64,000 nt of DNA from the NCBI RefSeq assembly GCF_014208105.1, contig NZ_JACHMQ010000001.1, forward strand, positions 2,542,001 to 2,606,000, written 5' to 3'. Source of the DNA: Actinomadura coerulea (lineage in GTDB: Bacteria > Actinomycetota > Actinomycetes > Streptosporangiales > Streptosporangiaceae). Each line of letters opens with the position of its first letter. Positions within the stretch are counted from its first letter, which is position 1. The notes below the pieces were generated by a model. It saw nothing but the letters and a program-made list of their open reading frames with translations. It was not told where the DNA came from and searched no databases. Of the stretch, positions 1-10,235 are shown in pieces. A program made the translations under genes and the position numbers.

Positions 1-143
1 ACGTCCGGCCGGTGCCGGGCGGCCAGGTCCAGGGCGGTGCGGCCGTCGGGCGCGGTGTCCACCTCGTAGCCGCGCGTCCTCAGGTTGATCCGCAGGGCCC
101 GGACGAGCTGCTCCTCGTCCTCGACGAGGAGGACGCGGGTCAC
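1..143 (-). CDS. kdpE: KdpE response regulator, N-terminal part (runs off the window)
   Basis: Only the first 47 or so codons are inside the window. They read as a receiver-domain start: VTRVLLVEDEEQLVRAL, with the paired acidic residues (EDE) that begin a phosphoacceptor pocket. The phosphorylated Asp lies beyond the edge. The GTG start at 143 overlaps the TGA of the upstream sensor kinase (GTGA), so translation is probably coupled. Position directly after two kdpD genes identifies it as the Kdp regulator, which in known systems activates kdpFABC at low potassium. The identification rests on context plus the receiver start; the DNA-binding domain is not visible. Confidence 0.85.
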   Translation of the reverse strand, partial: MTRVLLVEDEEQLVRALRINLRTRGYEVDTAPDGRTALDLAARHRPD

Positions 144-2701
144 AGCGGTCCCCCGCCCTCGTCGCCGGGCGCGGGACCGTCCCCGCGCGCGGCGGCGGCG
201 GGCAGCGCGAAGACCATGGTGAGACCGCCTCCCGGGGTGTCCTCGGCCCGCAGGGTGCCGCCCATCGCCTCGGTGAAGCCCCGGGCCACGGCCAGGCCCA
301 GCCCCACCCCGGCGCCCCGGGGGGAGTCCCCGAGGCGCTGGAACGGCGCGAAGATCTGTGCCTTGGCCGCCTCCGGCACTCCGGGACCCCGGTCCGCGAC
401 CCTGATCTCGAGCCGGTCCCTCCGCAGGCCGGCGGCCGACAGGGTGACGGCGCCGGCCCCGTGCCGGACGGCGTTCTCGACCACGTTGGCCAGCGCCCGC
501 TCCAGCAGCCCGGGGTCGGCCAGGACCGGCGGGAGCGTCTCCGGGACGTCCACCTCGACCCGGCCGGCCGGGACGCCCTGGAGGGCGGGTGCCACCACCT
601 GCTCCAGGGACACCGGCTGGGTCAGCGGGGAGACGGCGCCCGTCTGCAGGCGGCTCATGTCGAGCAGGTTGCCGATGAGGCCGTCGAGCCTGTCGGCCGA
701 CTCCTCGACGGTGGCCAGCAGTTCGGCCTCGTCGCGCGGATCCCAGTCGACGTCGGTCTGGCGCAGACTGCTCACGCCGGCCTTGATCGAGGCGAGCGGG
801 GTGCGCAGGTCGTGCGAGACGGCGGCGAGCAGGGCGGTGCGGATCCTGTTGCCCTCGGCGAGCCGCCGGGCCCGCCCCGCCTCCTCGGCCAGCCGCCGCC
901 ACTCCAGCGCGGCGGCGGCCTGGGCCGCGAAGGCCGACAGCACCCGGCGGTCCGCGGCGGGCAGGACGCGTCCGCGCAGGGCCAGCACGGTCTCGCCGCG
1001 CCGCTCCGCCCCCTCGCCCGCCCCCACCCTGGCCTGAGCGTCGGCCCGGTCGGGGTCGGTGCACGCGCCGGAGCCGGTCGAGCCCAGGACCGTCCAGCCG
1101 TCGCCCGTCCTCTCCAGCAGCGCGACCGAGGTCACGCCGAAGGTCTCGCGGACGCGTTCCAGCAGGGCGGGCAGCGCCTTCTCGCCGCGCAGCACGCTGG
1201 TCGCCAGCATGCTCAGCGTCTCGGCCTCCGCGCCGCTCTGCGCCGCCTGCCGGGAGCGGCGGGCGGCCAGGTCGACCACCGAGGCGACCGCCGCCGCCAC
1301 CCCGACGAAGATCACAAGCGCGAGGGCGTTGTCGCGGTCGCCGATGGTGAGGGTGTGGAAGGGAGGGGTGAAGAACCAGTTGGCGAGCAGGCTGCCCAGC
1401 ACCGCGGCGACGACGGCCGGCCACAGCCCTCCCGCGAGGGCGACGCCGACGGTCAGCGCCAGGTAGGACAGGATGTCGATGACCAGGCCGAACTCCAGAC
1501 CCGTACCGGCCAGCAGACCGGTCAGGGCCGGCGGGCCCGCGACGGCGAGCGCCCAGCCGGCCGCCCTGCGCCGGCGGCTGAGCGCCGGGCCGCTCGCGCG
1601 GGCGGCGCCGGCGCGCTCCCCGGCGTGCTGGTGCCCGACGATGTGGACGTCGAAGTCGCCGGACCGCCGGGTCACGGAGGTCCCGACGCCGGTTCCGAGG
1701 ATCCGCCTGCGGCCGGAGGGGCGCCCGGCCCCCACGACGAGCTGCGTGGCGTTGACACCGCGGGCGAACTCCAGCAGCGCCGTCGCCACATCGTCGCCCA
1801 CCACCTGGTGGAACGTCCCGTTCATGCTCTCCACCAGGGCGCGCTGGCGGGCCGGCGCGCCGGTGGAGCCCCCGTCGAGGCCGTCACTGCGCACCACCCG
1901 GACGGCCAGCAGGTCCGCGCGCCCGGTCCGGGCCCCCATGCGGGCCGCGCGGCGGATCAGCGCGTCGCCCTCCGGGCCGCCGCCCAGCGCCACCACGATG
2001 CGCTCGCGCGCCTCCCAGGGCTCGGTGATGCCGTGCTGGTCGCGGTAGCGGGCCAGTCCCTCGTCGACGCGGTCCGCCACCCACAGCAGCGCCACCTCAC
2101 GGAGGGCGCTGAGGTTCCCGGTCCTGAAATAGCCGGCCGGTTCGGCGCCGGCCTCGTCGGGTGCGTGGACGTTCCCGTGCGCGAGCCGCCTGCGGAGCGC
2201 CTCGGCGGTCATGTCGACCAGCTCGATCTGGTCCGCCCGCCGGACGACCGCGTCCGGGACGGTCTCGCCCTGCCGGACCCCGGTGATGCTCTCCACGACG
2301 TCGCTGAGCGACTCCAGGTGCTGGACGTTGAGAGTGGAGATCACGTCGATGCCCGCCCGCAGGAGTTCCTCGATGTCCTGCCACCGGTGGGCGTTGCGGC
2401 TTCCCGGCGCGTTGGCGCGGGCCGGTTCGTCGACCAGCGCCACCTCCGGGCGGCGGGCCAGCAGGGCGTCCACGTCCAGCTCGGCGGACGGCTCCCCCCG
2501 GTGGTGCGTCCGGCGCGCCGGGACGACCTCCAGGTCGCCGATCTGCTCGGCGGTCCGGGAGCGCCCGTGGGTCTCGACGAGTCCGACGACCACGTCCGTG
2601 CCGCGCGCGGCGCGCCTCCGGCCCTCGTTCAGCATGGCGTAGGTCTTGCCGACCCCGGGCGCCGCGCCCAGATAGATGCGCCATGTGCCCCGCCTGCCCA
2701 T
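140..2701 (-). CDS. kdpD: Second KdpD-type sensor histidine kinase
   Basis: An 853-residue paralogue of the gene just upstream. Domains in order are the KdpD N-terminal P-loop domain (GAAPGVGKTYAML near residue 12), a universal-stress-like domain (about 230-360), a membrane block with roughly four helices (about 385-490), a GAF-like region, and a histidine kinase core. The kinase core is complete: H box SHDLRTPLASIKA, N box NVVENAVRHG, G boxes VADRGPGVP and GVGLGLAV. The Walker-B-like stretch that reads LVDELAHTN in the paralogue is LVDEPARAN here, so the N-terminal nucleotide/sensing domain has diverged. It starts at ATG 2701 behind GAGGGGAGG, 117 bp after the first kdpD. That gap carries a candidate KdpE box, so it may have its own promoter. 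It overlaps kdpE by 4 bp. Confidence 0.93.
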   Translation of the reverse strand: MGRRGTWRIYLGAAPGVGKTYAMLNEGRRRAARGTDVVVGLVETHGRSRTAEQIGDLEVVPARRTHHRGEPSAELDVDALLARRPEVALVDEPARANAPGSRNAHRWQDIEELLRAGIDVISTLNVQHLESLSDVVESITGVRQGETVPDAVVRRADQIELVDMTAEALRRRLAHGNVHAPDEAGAEPAGYFRTGNLSALREVALLWVADRVDEGLARYRDQHGITEPWEARERIVVALGGGPEGDALIRRAARMGARTGRADLLAVRVVRSDGLDGGSTGAPARQRALVESMNGTFHQVVGDDVATALLEFARGVNATQLVVGAGRPSGRRRILGTGVGTSVTRRSGDFDVHIVGHQHAGERAGAARASGPALSRRRRAAGWALAVAGPPALTGLLAGTGLEFGLVIDILSYLALTVGVALAGGLWPAVVAAVLGSLLANWFFTPPFHTLTIGDRDNALALVIFVGVAAAVASVVDLAARRSRQAAQSGAEAETLSMLATSVLRGEKALPALLERVRETFGVTSVALLERTGDGWTVLGSTGSGACTDPDRADAQARVGAGEGAERRGETVLALRGRVLPAADRRVLSAFAAQAAAALEWRRLAEEAGRARRLAEGNRIRTALLAAVSHDLRTPLASIKAGVSSLRQTDVDWDPRDEAELLATVEESADRLDGLIGNLLDMSRLQTGAVSPLTQPVSLEQVVAPALQGVPAGRVEVDVPETLPPVLADPGLLERALANVVENAVRHGAGAVTLSAAGLRRDRLEIRVADRGPGVPEAAKAQIFAPFQRLGDSPRGAGVGLGLAVARGFTEAMGGTLRAEDTPGGGLTMVFALPAAAARGDGPAPGDEGGGPL

Positions 2702-2807
2702 GCCGAGCGCCGCCTCCCCTCGCCTGAATCGTCCCTTTATGGGGCGTGGCGAAATCTAGCAAAGCCTGGTGAGAGCCCCTGTACGGTCCGGCCCCGCGAA
2801 TCGAGAA

Positions 2808-2825
2808 TTGACGTTTTCTTAACGG
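2808..2825 (-). promoter_or_regulatory. Candidate KdpE/OmpR-family binding site before the second kdpD
   Basis: On the minus strand the sequence reads CGTTAAG-N4-CGTCAAT, two half-sites spaced 11 bp apart. The same arrangement occurs twice upstream of the kdp operon (10432-10484). It spans the stop codon of the first kdpD and lies about 110 bp before the second kdpD start. Recognition of 11-bp direct repeats is typical of OmpR/PhoB-type regulators, the class KdpE belongs to. Assignment to KdpE is inferred. Confidence 0.5.
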
Positions 2826-5410
2826 CCGCCGGGCTTTCCGTGTCCTTCGAGAACGCTTCGACGCGGCTCCGGATCGCGCGACCCGCCGGTCCGCAGGGTG
2901 ACCACCATGGTCAGGCCGCCGCCGGGGGTCTCCTCGGGGAGGAGGGTCCCGCCCATCGCCTCGGTCAGCCCCCGCGACAGCGCCAGGCCGAGGCCGACGC
3001 CCGTGGTGTTGTCGCGGTCGTCCAGCCGCTGGAAGGGCGCGAAGACCGCGTCCCTCTCGGACGCGGGGATCCCCGGGCCGCGGTCGATCACGCGCAGCTC
3101 GACCCGGTCCGCGTGGACGCTCGCGGTCACCGTGACGGGCTCCCCGGGCGGGTTGTGGCGGACGGCGTTGGCGACCAGGTTCGCCACCACCCGCTGGAGC
3201 AGGGCCGGATCGGCCGACACCTCGGGCAGTCCGCCGGAGATCCGGACGCGCACGCCGGCCGCGTCGAGGTGTTCGAGAGAGGCCAGGGCGCGGGGCACGA
3301 CGTCCTCGACCGCCAGGGGCCGCGACGCGACGCCGAGCGCGCCGGCCTGCAACCGGCTGAGGTCGAGGAGGTCGGTCACGAGCCGGTCGAGCCGCGTCAG
3401 GGACTCGGCGGCGGTGTCGACCAGTTCGTTCCGGTCCTCCTCGATCCAGGTGACGTCGGGGCTGCGCAGGCTGTCGACGGCCGCCTTGGCCGAGGACAGC
3501 GGCGTCCGCAGGTCGTGGCCGACCGCGTTGAGCAGGGCGGTGCGGACACGGTCCGCCTCGGCCAGCGGGCGCGCCCGCTCGGCCTCGGCGGTCAGCCGCT
3601 GCTGCCGCAGCGCCACCGCGGCATGGGCCGCGAAGGCCTCCAGCACCCGGCGGTCCTCGGCCCGCAGCGTCCGGCCGCGCAGCACCAGGACGAGGTGCTC
3701 GTCGAGCGGGATCTCCGTCTCCCCCGCCTTCGGGGCCGTGCAGGGCGGGCCCCCGGCCGTCGACACGATGCGCCAGCGATCCGGATCGCCGTGCGTTCCG
3801 AGCGTCCCGGCGGCCTCCGGCCCGCGCTCCAGCAGGGTCACCGCAGTGAGGCCGAAGGTCCGCCGCAGGTCGTCCAGGATGTCGCGCGGCGTGCTGTGGC
3901 CTCGCAGCACCCCGCCCGCGAGGGCGGACAGGACCTCGGCCTCGGTCCGGGTCCGGGCCGCCTCGCGGCTGCGCCGGTAGTTCAGGTCGACCACGGCGCT
4001 GACCACGACGGCCACGACGACGTAGACCACCAGGGCCAGCAGGTTCTCCCGCTCGGAGATCGTGAACCTTTCGAGCGGCGGCGTGAAGTAGAAGTTCAGC
4101 AGGAGGGACCCGGACACCGCGGTGGGCAGCGCGGGGTACAGGCCTCCGACCAGCGCCACGCCGATGACCACGACGAGGAACAGCAGGATGTCGCTGGGCA
4201 GGGAGAACTCCCCCTGCAGATGGTGGAGCACCAGGGTGAGCAGCGGAAGGAGCGCTGCGGCCAGCGCGAAGCCCGCGGCGCGCCGCCACCGGGTGAGGCC
4301 GCCGCGCGCCGGCCGGGCCCGGCGCCCCTTGCTGACCTCCTCGTGCGTGACCAGGTGGACGTCGATGGGGCCGGAGAGGGCGGTCGTCGTCACGCCGACG
4401 CCCCGGGAGAAGATCTGGGCGGCCCGGCCCCGGCGGGAGGCGCCCAGCACCAGCTGGGTCGCGTTGACGCCGCGGGCGAAGTCCAGCAGGGCGGTCGGGA
4501 TGTCGTCGCCGACGACCTGGTGGTAGGTGCCGCCGAGGTCCTCCACGAGGGCCCTCTGCCGCACGAGGTGCGCGGGGTCGGTGCCGGTGAGGCCGTCGCC
4601 GGGAAGGACGTGGACGGCCAGCAGGTCGGCGCCCTTGGACTTGGCGGCGACGCGGGCGGCCCTGCGCACGAGCGTGTCGCCTTCGGGGCCGCCGGTGAGC
4701 GCGACCACGACGCGTTCCCGCGTCTCCCAGGCGCCGTGGATGCCGTGGTCGGCGCGGTAGCGGTCGAGCTGGTCGTCGACCTTGCCGGCCAGCCACAGCA
4801 GCGCCAGCTCACGGAGCGCGGTCAGGTTGCCGACGCGGAAGTAGTTGCCGAGCGCGGCGTCGATCTTCTCGGGGGCGTACACGTTGCCGTGCGCCATCCG
4901 GCGGCGCAGGGCCTCGGGCGTCATGTCGACCAGCTCGACCTGGTCGGCGCGGCGGACCACCTCGTCCGGGACGGTCTCGCGCTGCGGCACGCCGGTGATC
5001 TGCTCGACGACGTCGTTCACCGACTCCAGGTGCTGGACGTTGACGGTGGAGATGACGTCGATCCCGGCGTCAAGGATCTCTTCGACGTCCTGCCACCGCC
5101 TGGCGTGGCGGGAGCCGGGCACATTGGTGTGCGCGAGCTCGTCGACCAGCACGACCAGCGGGCGCCGGGCGATCACCGCCCCGGTGTCGAGCTCGGTGAA
5201 CGCCGTCCCGCGGTACTCCACCGTCCTGCGGGGCACCGTCTCCAGCCCGGCGAGCCGCTCCACGGTCAGGGGCCGGCCGTGCGTCTCCACGTACCCCACG
5301 ACGACGTCGGTGCCGCGGGCCCGCCGCCGGTGCGCCTCGGCGAGCATCGCGTACGTCTTGCCCACGCCCGGGGCGGCCCCCAGGTAGACGCGGAGCCGCC
5401 CGCGCTTCAT
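2819..5410 (-). CDS. kdpD: KdpD sensor histidine kinase (first copy)
   Basis: An 863-residue turgor/potassium sensor kinase with standard KdpD layout. It has the P-loop domain (GAAPGVGKTYAML), an intact LVDELAHTNVPGS segment, a universal-stress-like domain (VVGDDIPTALLDFARG), about four membrane helices near residues 400-500, and a kinase core. H box is GHDLRTPLSSAKA, N box NLVANAVRHN, G boxes VIDRGPGIP and GVGLGLAL. An open frame continues upstream to 6091, but the start at ATG 5410 (MKRGRLRVYLG) fits family N-termini and follows GGAAGGAGCTGATC. It lies 2 bp after the kdpC stop, so it is in the same transcript as the transporter. Having two full-length kdpD genes in series is unusual. Confidence 0.95.
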   Translation of the reverse strand: MKRGRLRVYLGAAPGVGKTYAMLAEAHRRRARGTDVVVGYVETHGRPLTVERLAGLETVPRRTVEYRGTAFTELDTGAVIARRPLVVLVDELAHTNVPGSRHARRWQDVEEILDAGIDVISTVNVQHLESVNDVVEQITGVPQRETVPDEVVRRADQVELVDMTPEALRRRMAHGNVYAPEKIDAALGNYFRVGNLTALRELALLWLAGKVDDQLDRYRADHGIHGAWETRERVVVALTGGPEGDTLVRRAARVAAKSKGADLLAVHVLPGDGLTGTDPAHLVRQRALVEDLGGTYHQVVGDDIPTALLDFARGVNATQLVLGASRRGRAAQIFSRGVGVTTTALSGPIDVHLVTHEEVSKGRRARPARGGLTRWRRAAGFALAAALLPLLTLVLHHLQGEFSLPSDILLFLVVVIGVALVGGLYPALPTAVSGSLLLNFYFTPPLERFTISERENLLALVVYVVVAVVVSAVVDLNYRRSREAARTRTEAEVLSALAGGVLRGHSTPRDILDDLRRTFGLTAVTLLERGPEAAGTLGTHGDPDRWRIVSTAGGPPCTAPKAGETEIPLDEHLVLVLRGRTLRAEDRRVLEAFAAHAAVALRQQRLTAEAERARPLAEADRVRTALLNAVGHDLRTPLSSAKAAVDSLRSPDVTWIEEDRNELVDTAAESLTRLDRLVTDLLDLSRLQAGALGVASRPLAVEDVVPRALASLEHLDAAGVRVRISGGLPEVSADPALLQRVVANLVANAVRHNPPGEPVTVTASVHADRVELRVIDRGPGIPASERDAVFAPFQRLDDRDNTTGVGLGLALSRGLTEAMGGTLLPEETPGGGLTMVVTLRTGGSRDPEPRRSVLEGHGKPGGR

Positions 5411-5412
5411 GA

Positions 5413-6318
5413 TCAGCTCCTTCCGGCGCCGAGCGGGTGGTCGCGGTCCAGTTCGAGGTTGAGTCGGACGACGTTCACCACCGGCTCCCCCATGAACCCG
5501 AGCGCCCGGCCGGTCTGGTTGTGCCGGACGGCCGCCAGCACCCGCGCCTCGGAGACGCCGCGCGCCTTGGCGACGCGCGGCGCCTGGAGCCTCGCGTAGG
5601 CGGGCGTGATGTGCGGGTCCAGGCCGCTGCCGCTCGCGGTGACCGCGTCGGCCGGCACCCGCGGTTCCGCGGGCGCGTCGCCCCTGACCGGGACGGTCAG
5701 GCCCGAGGCGAGGTCCTCGCCCGGCCGGGCGCACTCGACCCGGACTCCCCTGTAGGCCGCCACGAAGGGCACGGCGGGGCAGGCCTGGTTGGCGCTGACG
5801 ACCCGGGAGGGCTTCGGGACGGTGCCGCCGGGCGCCCGCGTCCCGAACACCTTGAGCACCGCGCCCACCCCGTCGGGCGTGCAGTACGGCCGTCCGCCGT
5901 CCACGCCCTCGAGATCGCCGACGGCCTTGCTCCGGGAGCAGACCCGGGTGAGGAGGCTCTGCTCGGCCCCGCCCCCGGTCGCCGGGTCGGCGAGAGTGTC
6001 CAGGACGTCCTCGGGCCCGAGGTTGCTCGCGCCCGTCGAGGTCGGGTCGTATCCGTCGCCGGCCTCGGACGGGCGGCTCTGGAAGTACCACCTGAGCGGC
6101 GTCCCGTCCTCGCCGGTGAAGGACTGGCCGATGAGCGCGCTGCCCGCGGCCCTGCCGGCGGCGGTCCTCACGATGCTCCCGCCGGCCCTGCCCTCCAGTC
6201 CCGGGAGCTGGGCGACCGCGAAGACGACGAGCGGGTAGGCGACGCCGAGCACGGCGGTGAGGACGAGCAGCGCTCGGACCGCGGCCAGGTGCCGGCGGAT
6301 CCAGGTGGGCATACGCAT
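5413..6318 (-). CDS. kdpC: KdpC subunit of the potassium-transporting ATPase
   Basis: The assembly/stabilising subunit of the KdpFABC pump, anchored by a single N-terminal helix (RALLVLTAVLGVAYPLVVFAV, residues 15-35). The C-terminal signature SGSGLDPHITPAYARLQAPRVAKARG is clear. At 301 residues it is about 100 longer than the E. coli protein. The extra length is a region of about 100 residues between the LIGQSFTG...RPS segment and the C-terminal signature. Long KdpC forms occur in actinobacteria. The start at 6318 is one base after the kdpB stop; a second Met two codons in is equally possible. Confidence 0.95.
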   Translation of the reverse strand: MRMPTWIRRHLAAVRALLVLTAVLGVAYPLVVFAVAQLPGLEGRAGGSIVRTAAGRAAGSALIGQSFTGEDGTPLRWYFQSRPSEAGDGYDPTSTGASNLGPEDVLDTLADPATGGGAEQSLLTRVCSRSKAVGDLEGVDGGRPYCTPDGVGAVLKVFGTRAPGGTVPKPSRVVSANQACPAVPFVAAYRGVRVECARPGEDLASGLTVPVRGDAPAEPRVPADAVTASGSGLDPHITPAYARLQAPRVAKARGVSEARVLAAVRHNQTGRALGFMGEPVVNVVRLNLELDRDHPLGAGRS

Positions 6319-6319
6319 G

Positions 6320-8479
6320 TCAAGACATCCCTGGAAGGAACTGGACGATGAGGTCGATGAGCTTGATGCCGGCGAACGGCGCGACGATGCCGCCGAGTCC
6401 GTAGACGCCGAGGTTGCGCGACAGCAGCCGGGAGGCGTTGCTCGGCCGGTACTTCACCCCGCGCAGTGCCAGCGGGATCAGCGCGACGATGATCAGCGCG
6501 TTGAACACCACGGCCGACAGGACCGCCGACTGCGGGCTGGACAGCCGCATGACGTTGAGCGCGTCCAGGCCCGGGAAGAGCGTCACGAACAGCGCCGGGA
6601 TGATGGCGAAGTACTTGGCGATGTCGTTGGCGATGGAGAACGTGGTCAGCGCCCCGCGCGTGATGAGAAGTTGCTTGCCGATCTTGACGATCTCGATGAG
6701 CTTGGTGGGGTCGGAGTCCAGGTCCACCATGTTCCCGGCCTCCTTGGCGGCGGAGGTGCCGGTGTTCATCGCCACTCCGACGTCGGCCTGGGCGAGCGCC
6801 GGGGCGTCGTTGGTGCCGTCCCCGGTCATGGCGACGAGCCGTCCCCCCTCCTGCTCCTTCTTGATCAGGGCGAGCTTGTCCTCCGGCCTGGCCTCGGCGA
6901 GGAAGTCGTCGACCCCCGCCTCGTCGGCGATCGCCCTGGCGGTCAGCGGGTTGTCACCGGTGATCATCACGGTGCGGATGCCCATCGCCCGCATCGCGGC
7001 GAACCGCTCGCGCATGCCCTGCTTGACCACGTCCTTGAGATGGATCACCCCCAGGACGCGCGCTTCCCCGCCGCCGGACTCGCCGACCACGAGCGGTGTC
7101 CCGCCGGACGCGGAGATGCCGTCCACGATCTGGCCGAGCATCGGCGGCACGCTGCCGCCCTCCCCGCGGACCCAGTCGGTGACCGCGCCGGCCGCGCCCT
7201 TGCGCAGCGACCGCTTCGTCCTCTCGTCCAGGTCGACGCCCGACATGCGGGTCTGGGCGGTGAACGGAACCCACTCGGCGTGGGAGAGTTCCCCGGGCGC
7301 GCGCTCGCGGAGTCCGTACCGCTGCTTGGCCAGGACCACCACCGAGCGGCCCTCGGGCGTCTCGTCGGCGAGGCTGGACAGCTGCGCCGCGTCGGCCAGC
7401 TCTTCCTCAGGCACCCCGCCGAGCGGGAGGAACTCGGCCGCCTGCCGGTTGCCGAGGGTGATCGTGCCGGTCTTGTCCAGCAGCAGGGTGCTCACGTCGC
7501 CCGCGGCTTCGACGGCGCGCCCTGACATCGCCAGGACGTTGCGCTGGACGAGCCGGTCCATCCCCGCGATGCCGATCGCCGACAGCAGCGCCCCGATCGT
7601 CGTCGGGATCAGGCACACCAGCAGCGACACCAGCACGATCCCCGTGACACCGTCCGCGCCCAGGGCCGGCGAGTCCGGTACTCCGGGACTGGTGTCCCGG
7701 GAGTAGATCGCCAGGGGCTGGAGCGTCGCGGTGGCGAGCAGGAAGACGATCGTCAGCGCGGCGAGCAGGATGTTCAGCGCGATCTCGTTCGGCGTCCGCT
7801 GCCGGCTCGACCCCTCCACCAGCGCGATCATCCGGTCGATGAACGACTCCCCCGGCCGCTGGGTCACCCGCACCACGATCCGGTCCGACAGCACCCGGGT
7901 GCCGCCGGTCACCGCGCTGCGGTCGCCGCCGGACTCCCGGATCACCGGGGCCGACTCCCCCGTGATCGCCGACTCGTCCACGCTCGCGATGCCGTCCACG
8001 ACGTCGCCGTCCGCCGGGATGGTCTGCCCCGCCTCGACGACCACGACGTCGCCCGGCGCGAGCCGCGGCGCGGGGACCGGCTCCTCCCGGACGTCCACCG
8101 CCCCGGGCCGCCAGCCGACCAGGCGCCGGGCCGTCATGTCGCGTCTGGCCCGCCGGAGCGTGTCCGCCTGGGCCTTGCCGCGGCCCTCGGCCACCGCCTC
8201 GGCCAGGTTGGCGAAGACCACCGTGAGCCACAGCCAGACGACGACCAGCCAGGCGAACCAGGTCGGATCGGTGACCGCCAGGACCGTGGACCACACGGCG
8301 CCGATCTCGACGATCAGCATGACCGGGTTCCGCCACAGCGTCCGGGGGTCGAGTTTCCGGAGCGCGTCCGGCAGGGACCGCAGCATCTGCCGCGGGTCGA
8401 GCAGGGCGCCCCGGCCGCGGTCCGAGGGTTCGGAGGCGGGTGACTGCGCGGGCCCCCGCGCGGTATGCGTCGTGGACAT
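6320..8479 (-). CDS. kdpB: KdpB, catalytic P-type ATPase subunit
   Basis: A 719-residue type IA P-type ATPase subunit that hydrolyses ATP to drive uptake through KdpA. Visible motifs are the actuator loop ITGESAPV, the phosphorylation motif DKTGTITLG (Asp near residue 334), the hinge [18 protein letters not shown], and the family-specific [16 protein letters not shown]. Membrane helices occur in the N-terminal third and at the C-terminus. An open frame extends upstream to 9397, but that is inside kdpA. The ATG at 8479 shares one base with the kdpA stop (TGATG), giving tight coupling. A Ser/Thr/Pro-rich tail of about 25 residues precedes the first helix. Confidence 0.97.
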   Translation of the reverse strand: MSTTHTARGPAQSPASEPSDRGRGALLDPRQMLRSLPDALRKLDPRTLWRNPVMLIVEIGAVWSTVLAVTDPTWFAWLVVVWLWLTVVFANLAEAVAEGRGKAQADTLRRARRDMTARRLVGWRPGAVDVREEPVPAPRLAPGDVVVVEAGQTIPADGDVVDGIASVDESAITGESAPVIRESGGDRSAVTGGTRVLSDRIVVRVTQRPGESFIDRMIALVEGSSRQRTPNEIALNILLAALTIVFLLATATLQPLAIYSRDTSPGVPDSPALGADGVTGIVLVSLLVCLIPTTIGALLSAIGIAGMDRLVQRNVLAMSGRAVEAAGDVSTLLLDKTGTITLGNRQAAEFLPLGGVPEEELADAAQLSSLADETPEGRSVVVLAKQRYGLRERAPGELSHAEWVPFTAQTRMSGVDLDERTKRSLRKGAAGAVTDWVRGEGGSVPPMLGQIVDGISASGGTPLVVGESGGGEARVLGVIHLKDVVKQGMRERFAAMRAMGIRTVMITGDNPLTARAIADEAGVDDFLAEARPEDKLALIKKEQEGGRLVAMTGDGTNDAPALAQADVGVAMNTGTSAAKEAGNMVDLDSDPTKLIEIVKIGKQLLITRGALTTFSIANDIAKYFAIIPALFVTLFPGLDALNVMRLSSPQSAVLSAVVFNALIIVALIPLALRGVKYRPSNASRLLSRNLGVYGLGGIVAPFAGIKLIDLIVQFLPGMS

Positions 8480-10146
8480 CAGTGGATTCCCTCTGCCAGC
8501 GGCCCGAGCGCGAGCGCGGGCAGGAACGTGAGCGCGACGAGGACGACGGTGACGCCCGCGACCAGCCCGACGAACAGGGGCCGGTGCGTGGGCAGCGTGC
8601 CGTCCGATTCGGGGGTGTGCCCCTGGCGGGCCAGGGAGCCGGCCAGGGCGAGCACGAAGATGATCGGCAGGAACCGGCCGAAGGCCATGCACAGCCCCAG
8701 CGCCGTGTCGTACCAGACCGTGTCGACCGTGAGGCCGGCGAACGCCGAGCCGTTGTTGTTGGACGCCGAGGTGAACGCGTACAGGACCTCCGACAGGCCG
8801 TGCGGGCCGGAGTTCAGCAGGCCCGCGCGGCCGCTCCCGGTCGCCATCGCCGCGGCGCTGCCGGCCAGCACGAGCGCGGGCGTGACGAGGAAGTACATCG
8901 CCGCGAACTTGATCTCCCGCGCGCCGATCCTCTTGCCGAGGTACTCGGGCGTGCGGCCCACCATCAGCCCGGCCACGAACACCGTGATCACGGCGAGGAC
9001 CAGCATCCCGTACAGGCCCGAGCCGACGCCGCCGGGCGCCACCTCGCCGAGCATCATGTCGACCATCGTCATCATGCCGCCGAGGCTCGTGTAGGAGTCG
9101 TGGAAGGAGTCCACGGCGCCGGTCGACGTCAGCGTGGTCGCCGCGGCGAACACCGCCGAGTTCAGCACCCCGAAGCGCGCTTCGGTGCCCTCCGTCGCAG
9201 CGCCGACCGCGGTCGGCACCGTGCCGTGGTGCATGCCCTGGAAGATCATCGTGAGCGAGACGCTCACCAGGGCGAGGACGCCCATCACCGCGGTGATCGC
9301 GTACCCCTGCCGCACCTGGTCCACCATGCGGCCGAAGGTCCGGGGCAGCGCGAACGGGATGAGAAGGATCAGGAAGATCTCCAGCCAGTTCGTCCACGCC
9401 GCGGCGTTCTCGAAGGGGTGCGCGGAGTTGGCGTTGAAGAAGCCGCCGCCGTTCGTCCCGAGTTCCTTGATCGCTTCCTGGGACGCCACCGGGCCGCCCG
9501 TCAGCGTCTGGGTGCCGCCCGCGACCGTGTCCACCGTGTGGTGGGCGGGGTCCCAGAAGTTCTGCACCAGCCCGCCGGACACCAGCACGACCGCGCCGGC
9601 GAAGGCGATGGGCAGCAGGATCCGCAGCGATCCCCTGGTCAGGTCGACCCAGAAGTTGCCGAGGTGATCGCTCTTGCGGCGCGCGAACCCGCGGACGAGC
9701 GCGACGGCCACGGCCATGCCCACGGCGGCCGAAACGAAGTTCTGCACCGCGAGCCCGGCCATCTGCACCAGATGGCCCATCGTCGACTCGCCCGCGTACG
9801 ACTGCCAGTTGGTGTTGGTCACGAAGCTGACCGCGGTGTTCCAGGCCTGGTCGGGCTTGACCGGGTCGAACCCCAGGCTGAGAAGGAGGCGGTCCTGCAC
9901 CCGCTGGAAGCCGTAGAGGAACAGCACGCTGACGACCGAGAACGCCAGGACGCTGCGCGCGTACACGCCCCAGCGCTGCTCGCCCCCGGGATCGACCCCG
10001 ATGAGCCGGTAGAGCACCCTCTCCACGCGCGAATGCCGCGTCCCGGAATAGACCTTGTACATGTAGTCGCCCAGCGGCCTGTGGGTCAGGACGAGGGCGA
10101 GCAGAAGCGAGCCGAGGAAAAGGATCCCGGCGGACGTCGGGCCCAC
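8479..10146 (-). CDS. kdpA: KdpA, potassium-binding and translocating subunit
   Basis: A 555-residue channel-like membrane subunit related to the Trk/Ktr/HKT superfamily. Recognisable segments include [28 protein letters not shown] [16 protein letters not shown], and [13 protein letters not shown], which line the selectivity filter repeats. There are about ten hydrophobic helices. The start is GTG at 10146, which shares its first base with the TAG of kdpF. It works with KdpB and KdpC as the high-affinity potassium importer of the cytoplasmic membrane. Confidence 0.97.
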   Translation of the reverse strand: MGPTSAGILFLGSLLLALVLTHRPLGDYMYKVYSGTRHSRVERVLYRLIGVDPGGEQRWGVYARSVLAFSVVSVLFLYGFQRVQDRLLLSLGFDPVKPDQAWNTAVSFVTNTNWQSYAGESTMGHLVQMAGLAVQNFVSAAVGMAVAVALVRGFARRKSDHLGNFWVDLTRGSLRILLPIAFAGAVVLVSGGLVQNFWDPAHHTVDTVAGGTQTLTGGPVASQEAIKELGTNGGGFFNANSAHPFENAAAWTNWLEIFLILLIPFALPRTFGRMVDQVRQGYAITAVMGVLALVSVSLTMIFQGMHHGTVPTAVGAATEGTEARFGVLNSAVFAAATTLTSTGAVDSFHDSYTSLGGMMTMVDMMLGEVAPGGVGSGLYGMLVLAVITVFVAGLMVGRTPEYLGKRIGAREIKFAAMYFLVTPALVLAGSAAAMATGSGRAGLLNSGPHGLSEVLYAFTSASNNNGSAFAGLTVDTVWYDTALGLCMAFGRFLPIIFVLALAGSLARQGHTPESDGTLPTHRPLFVGLVAGVTVVLVALTFLPALALGPLAEGIH

Positions 10147-10235
10147 TAGAAACGCTCCGGGAAAAGAAGGGCCGCGACCAGGAAGGCGACCAGGAGCACG
10201 GCCAGCGCCAGGCCGATTCCGTTCTCTGCGGTCAC
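10146..10235 (-). CDS. kdpF: KdpF, small membrane subunit
   Basis: A 29-residue single-helix peptide ([19 protein letters not shown] then [10 protein letters not shown]). Length, hydrophobicity and the C-terminal FPERF-type ending match KdpF, which stabilises the KdpABC complex. The GTG start at 10235 overlaps the stop of the upstream 27-codon ORF (GTGA), and its own stop overlaps kdpA. Confidence 0.92.
   Translation of the reverse strand: MTAENGIGLALAVLLVAFLVAALLFPERF

Noticed and set aside
461..5599. A 1712-codon open frame on the plus strand across both kdpD genes
   Set aside because: Antisense shadow of two high-GC histidine kinase genes; composition is Gly/Arg/Pro/His-rich without any domain.
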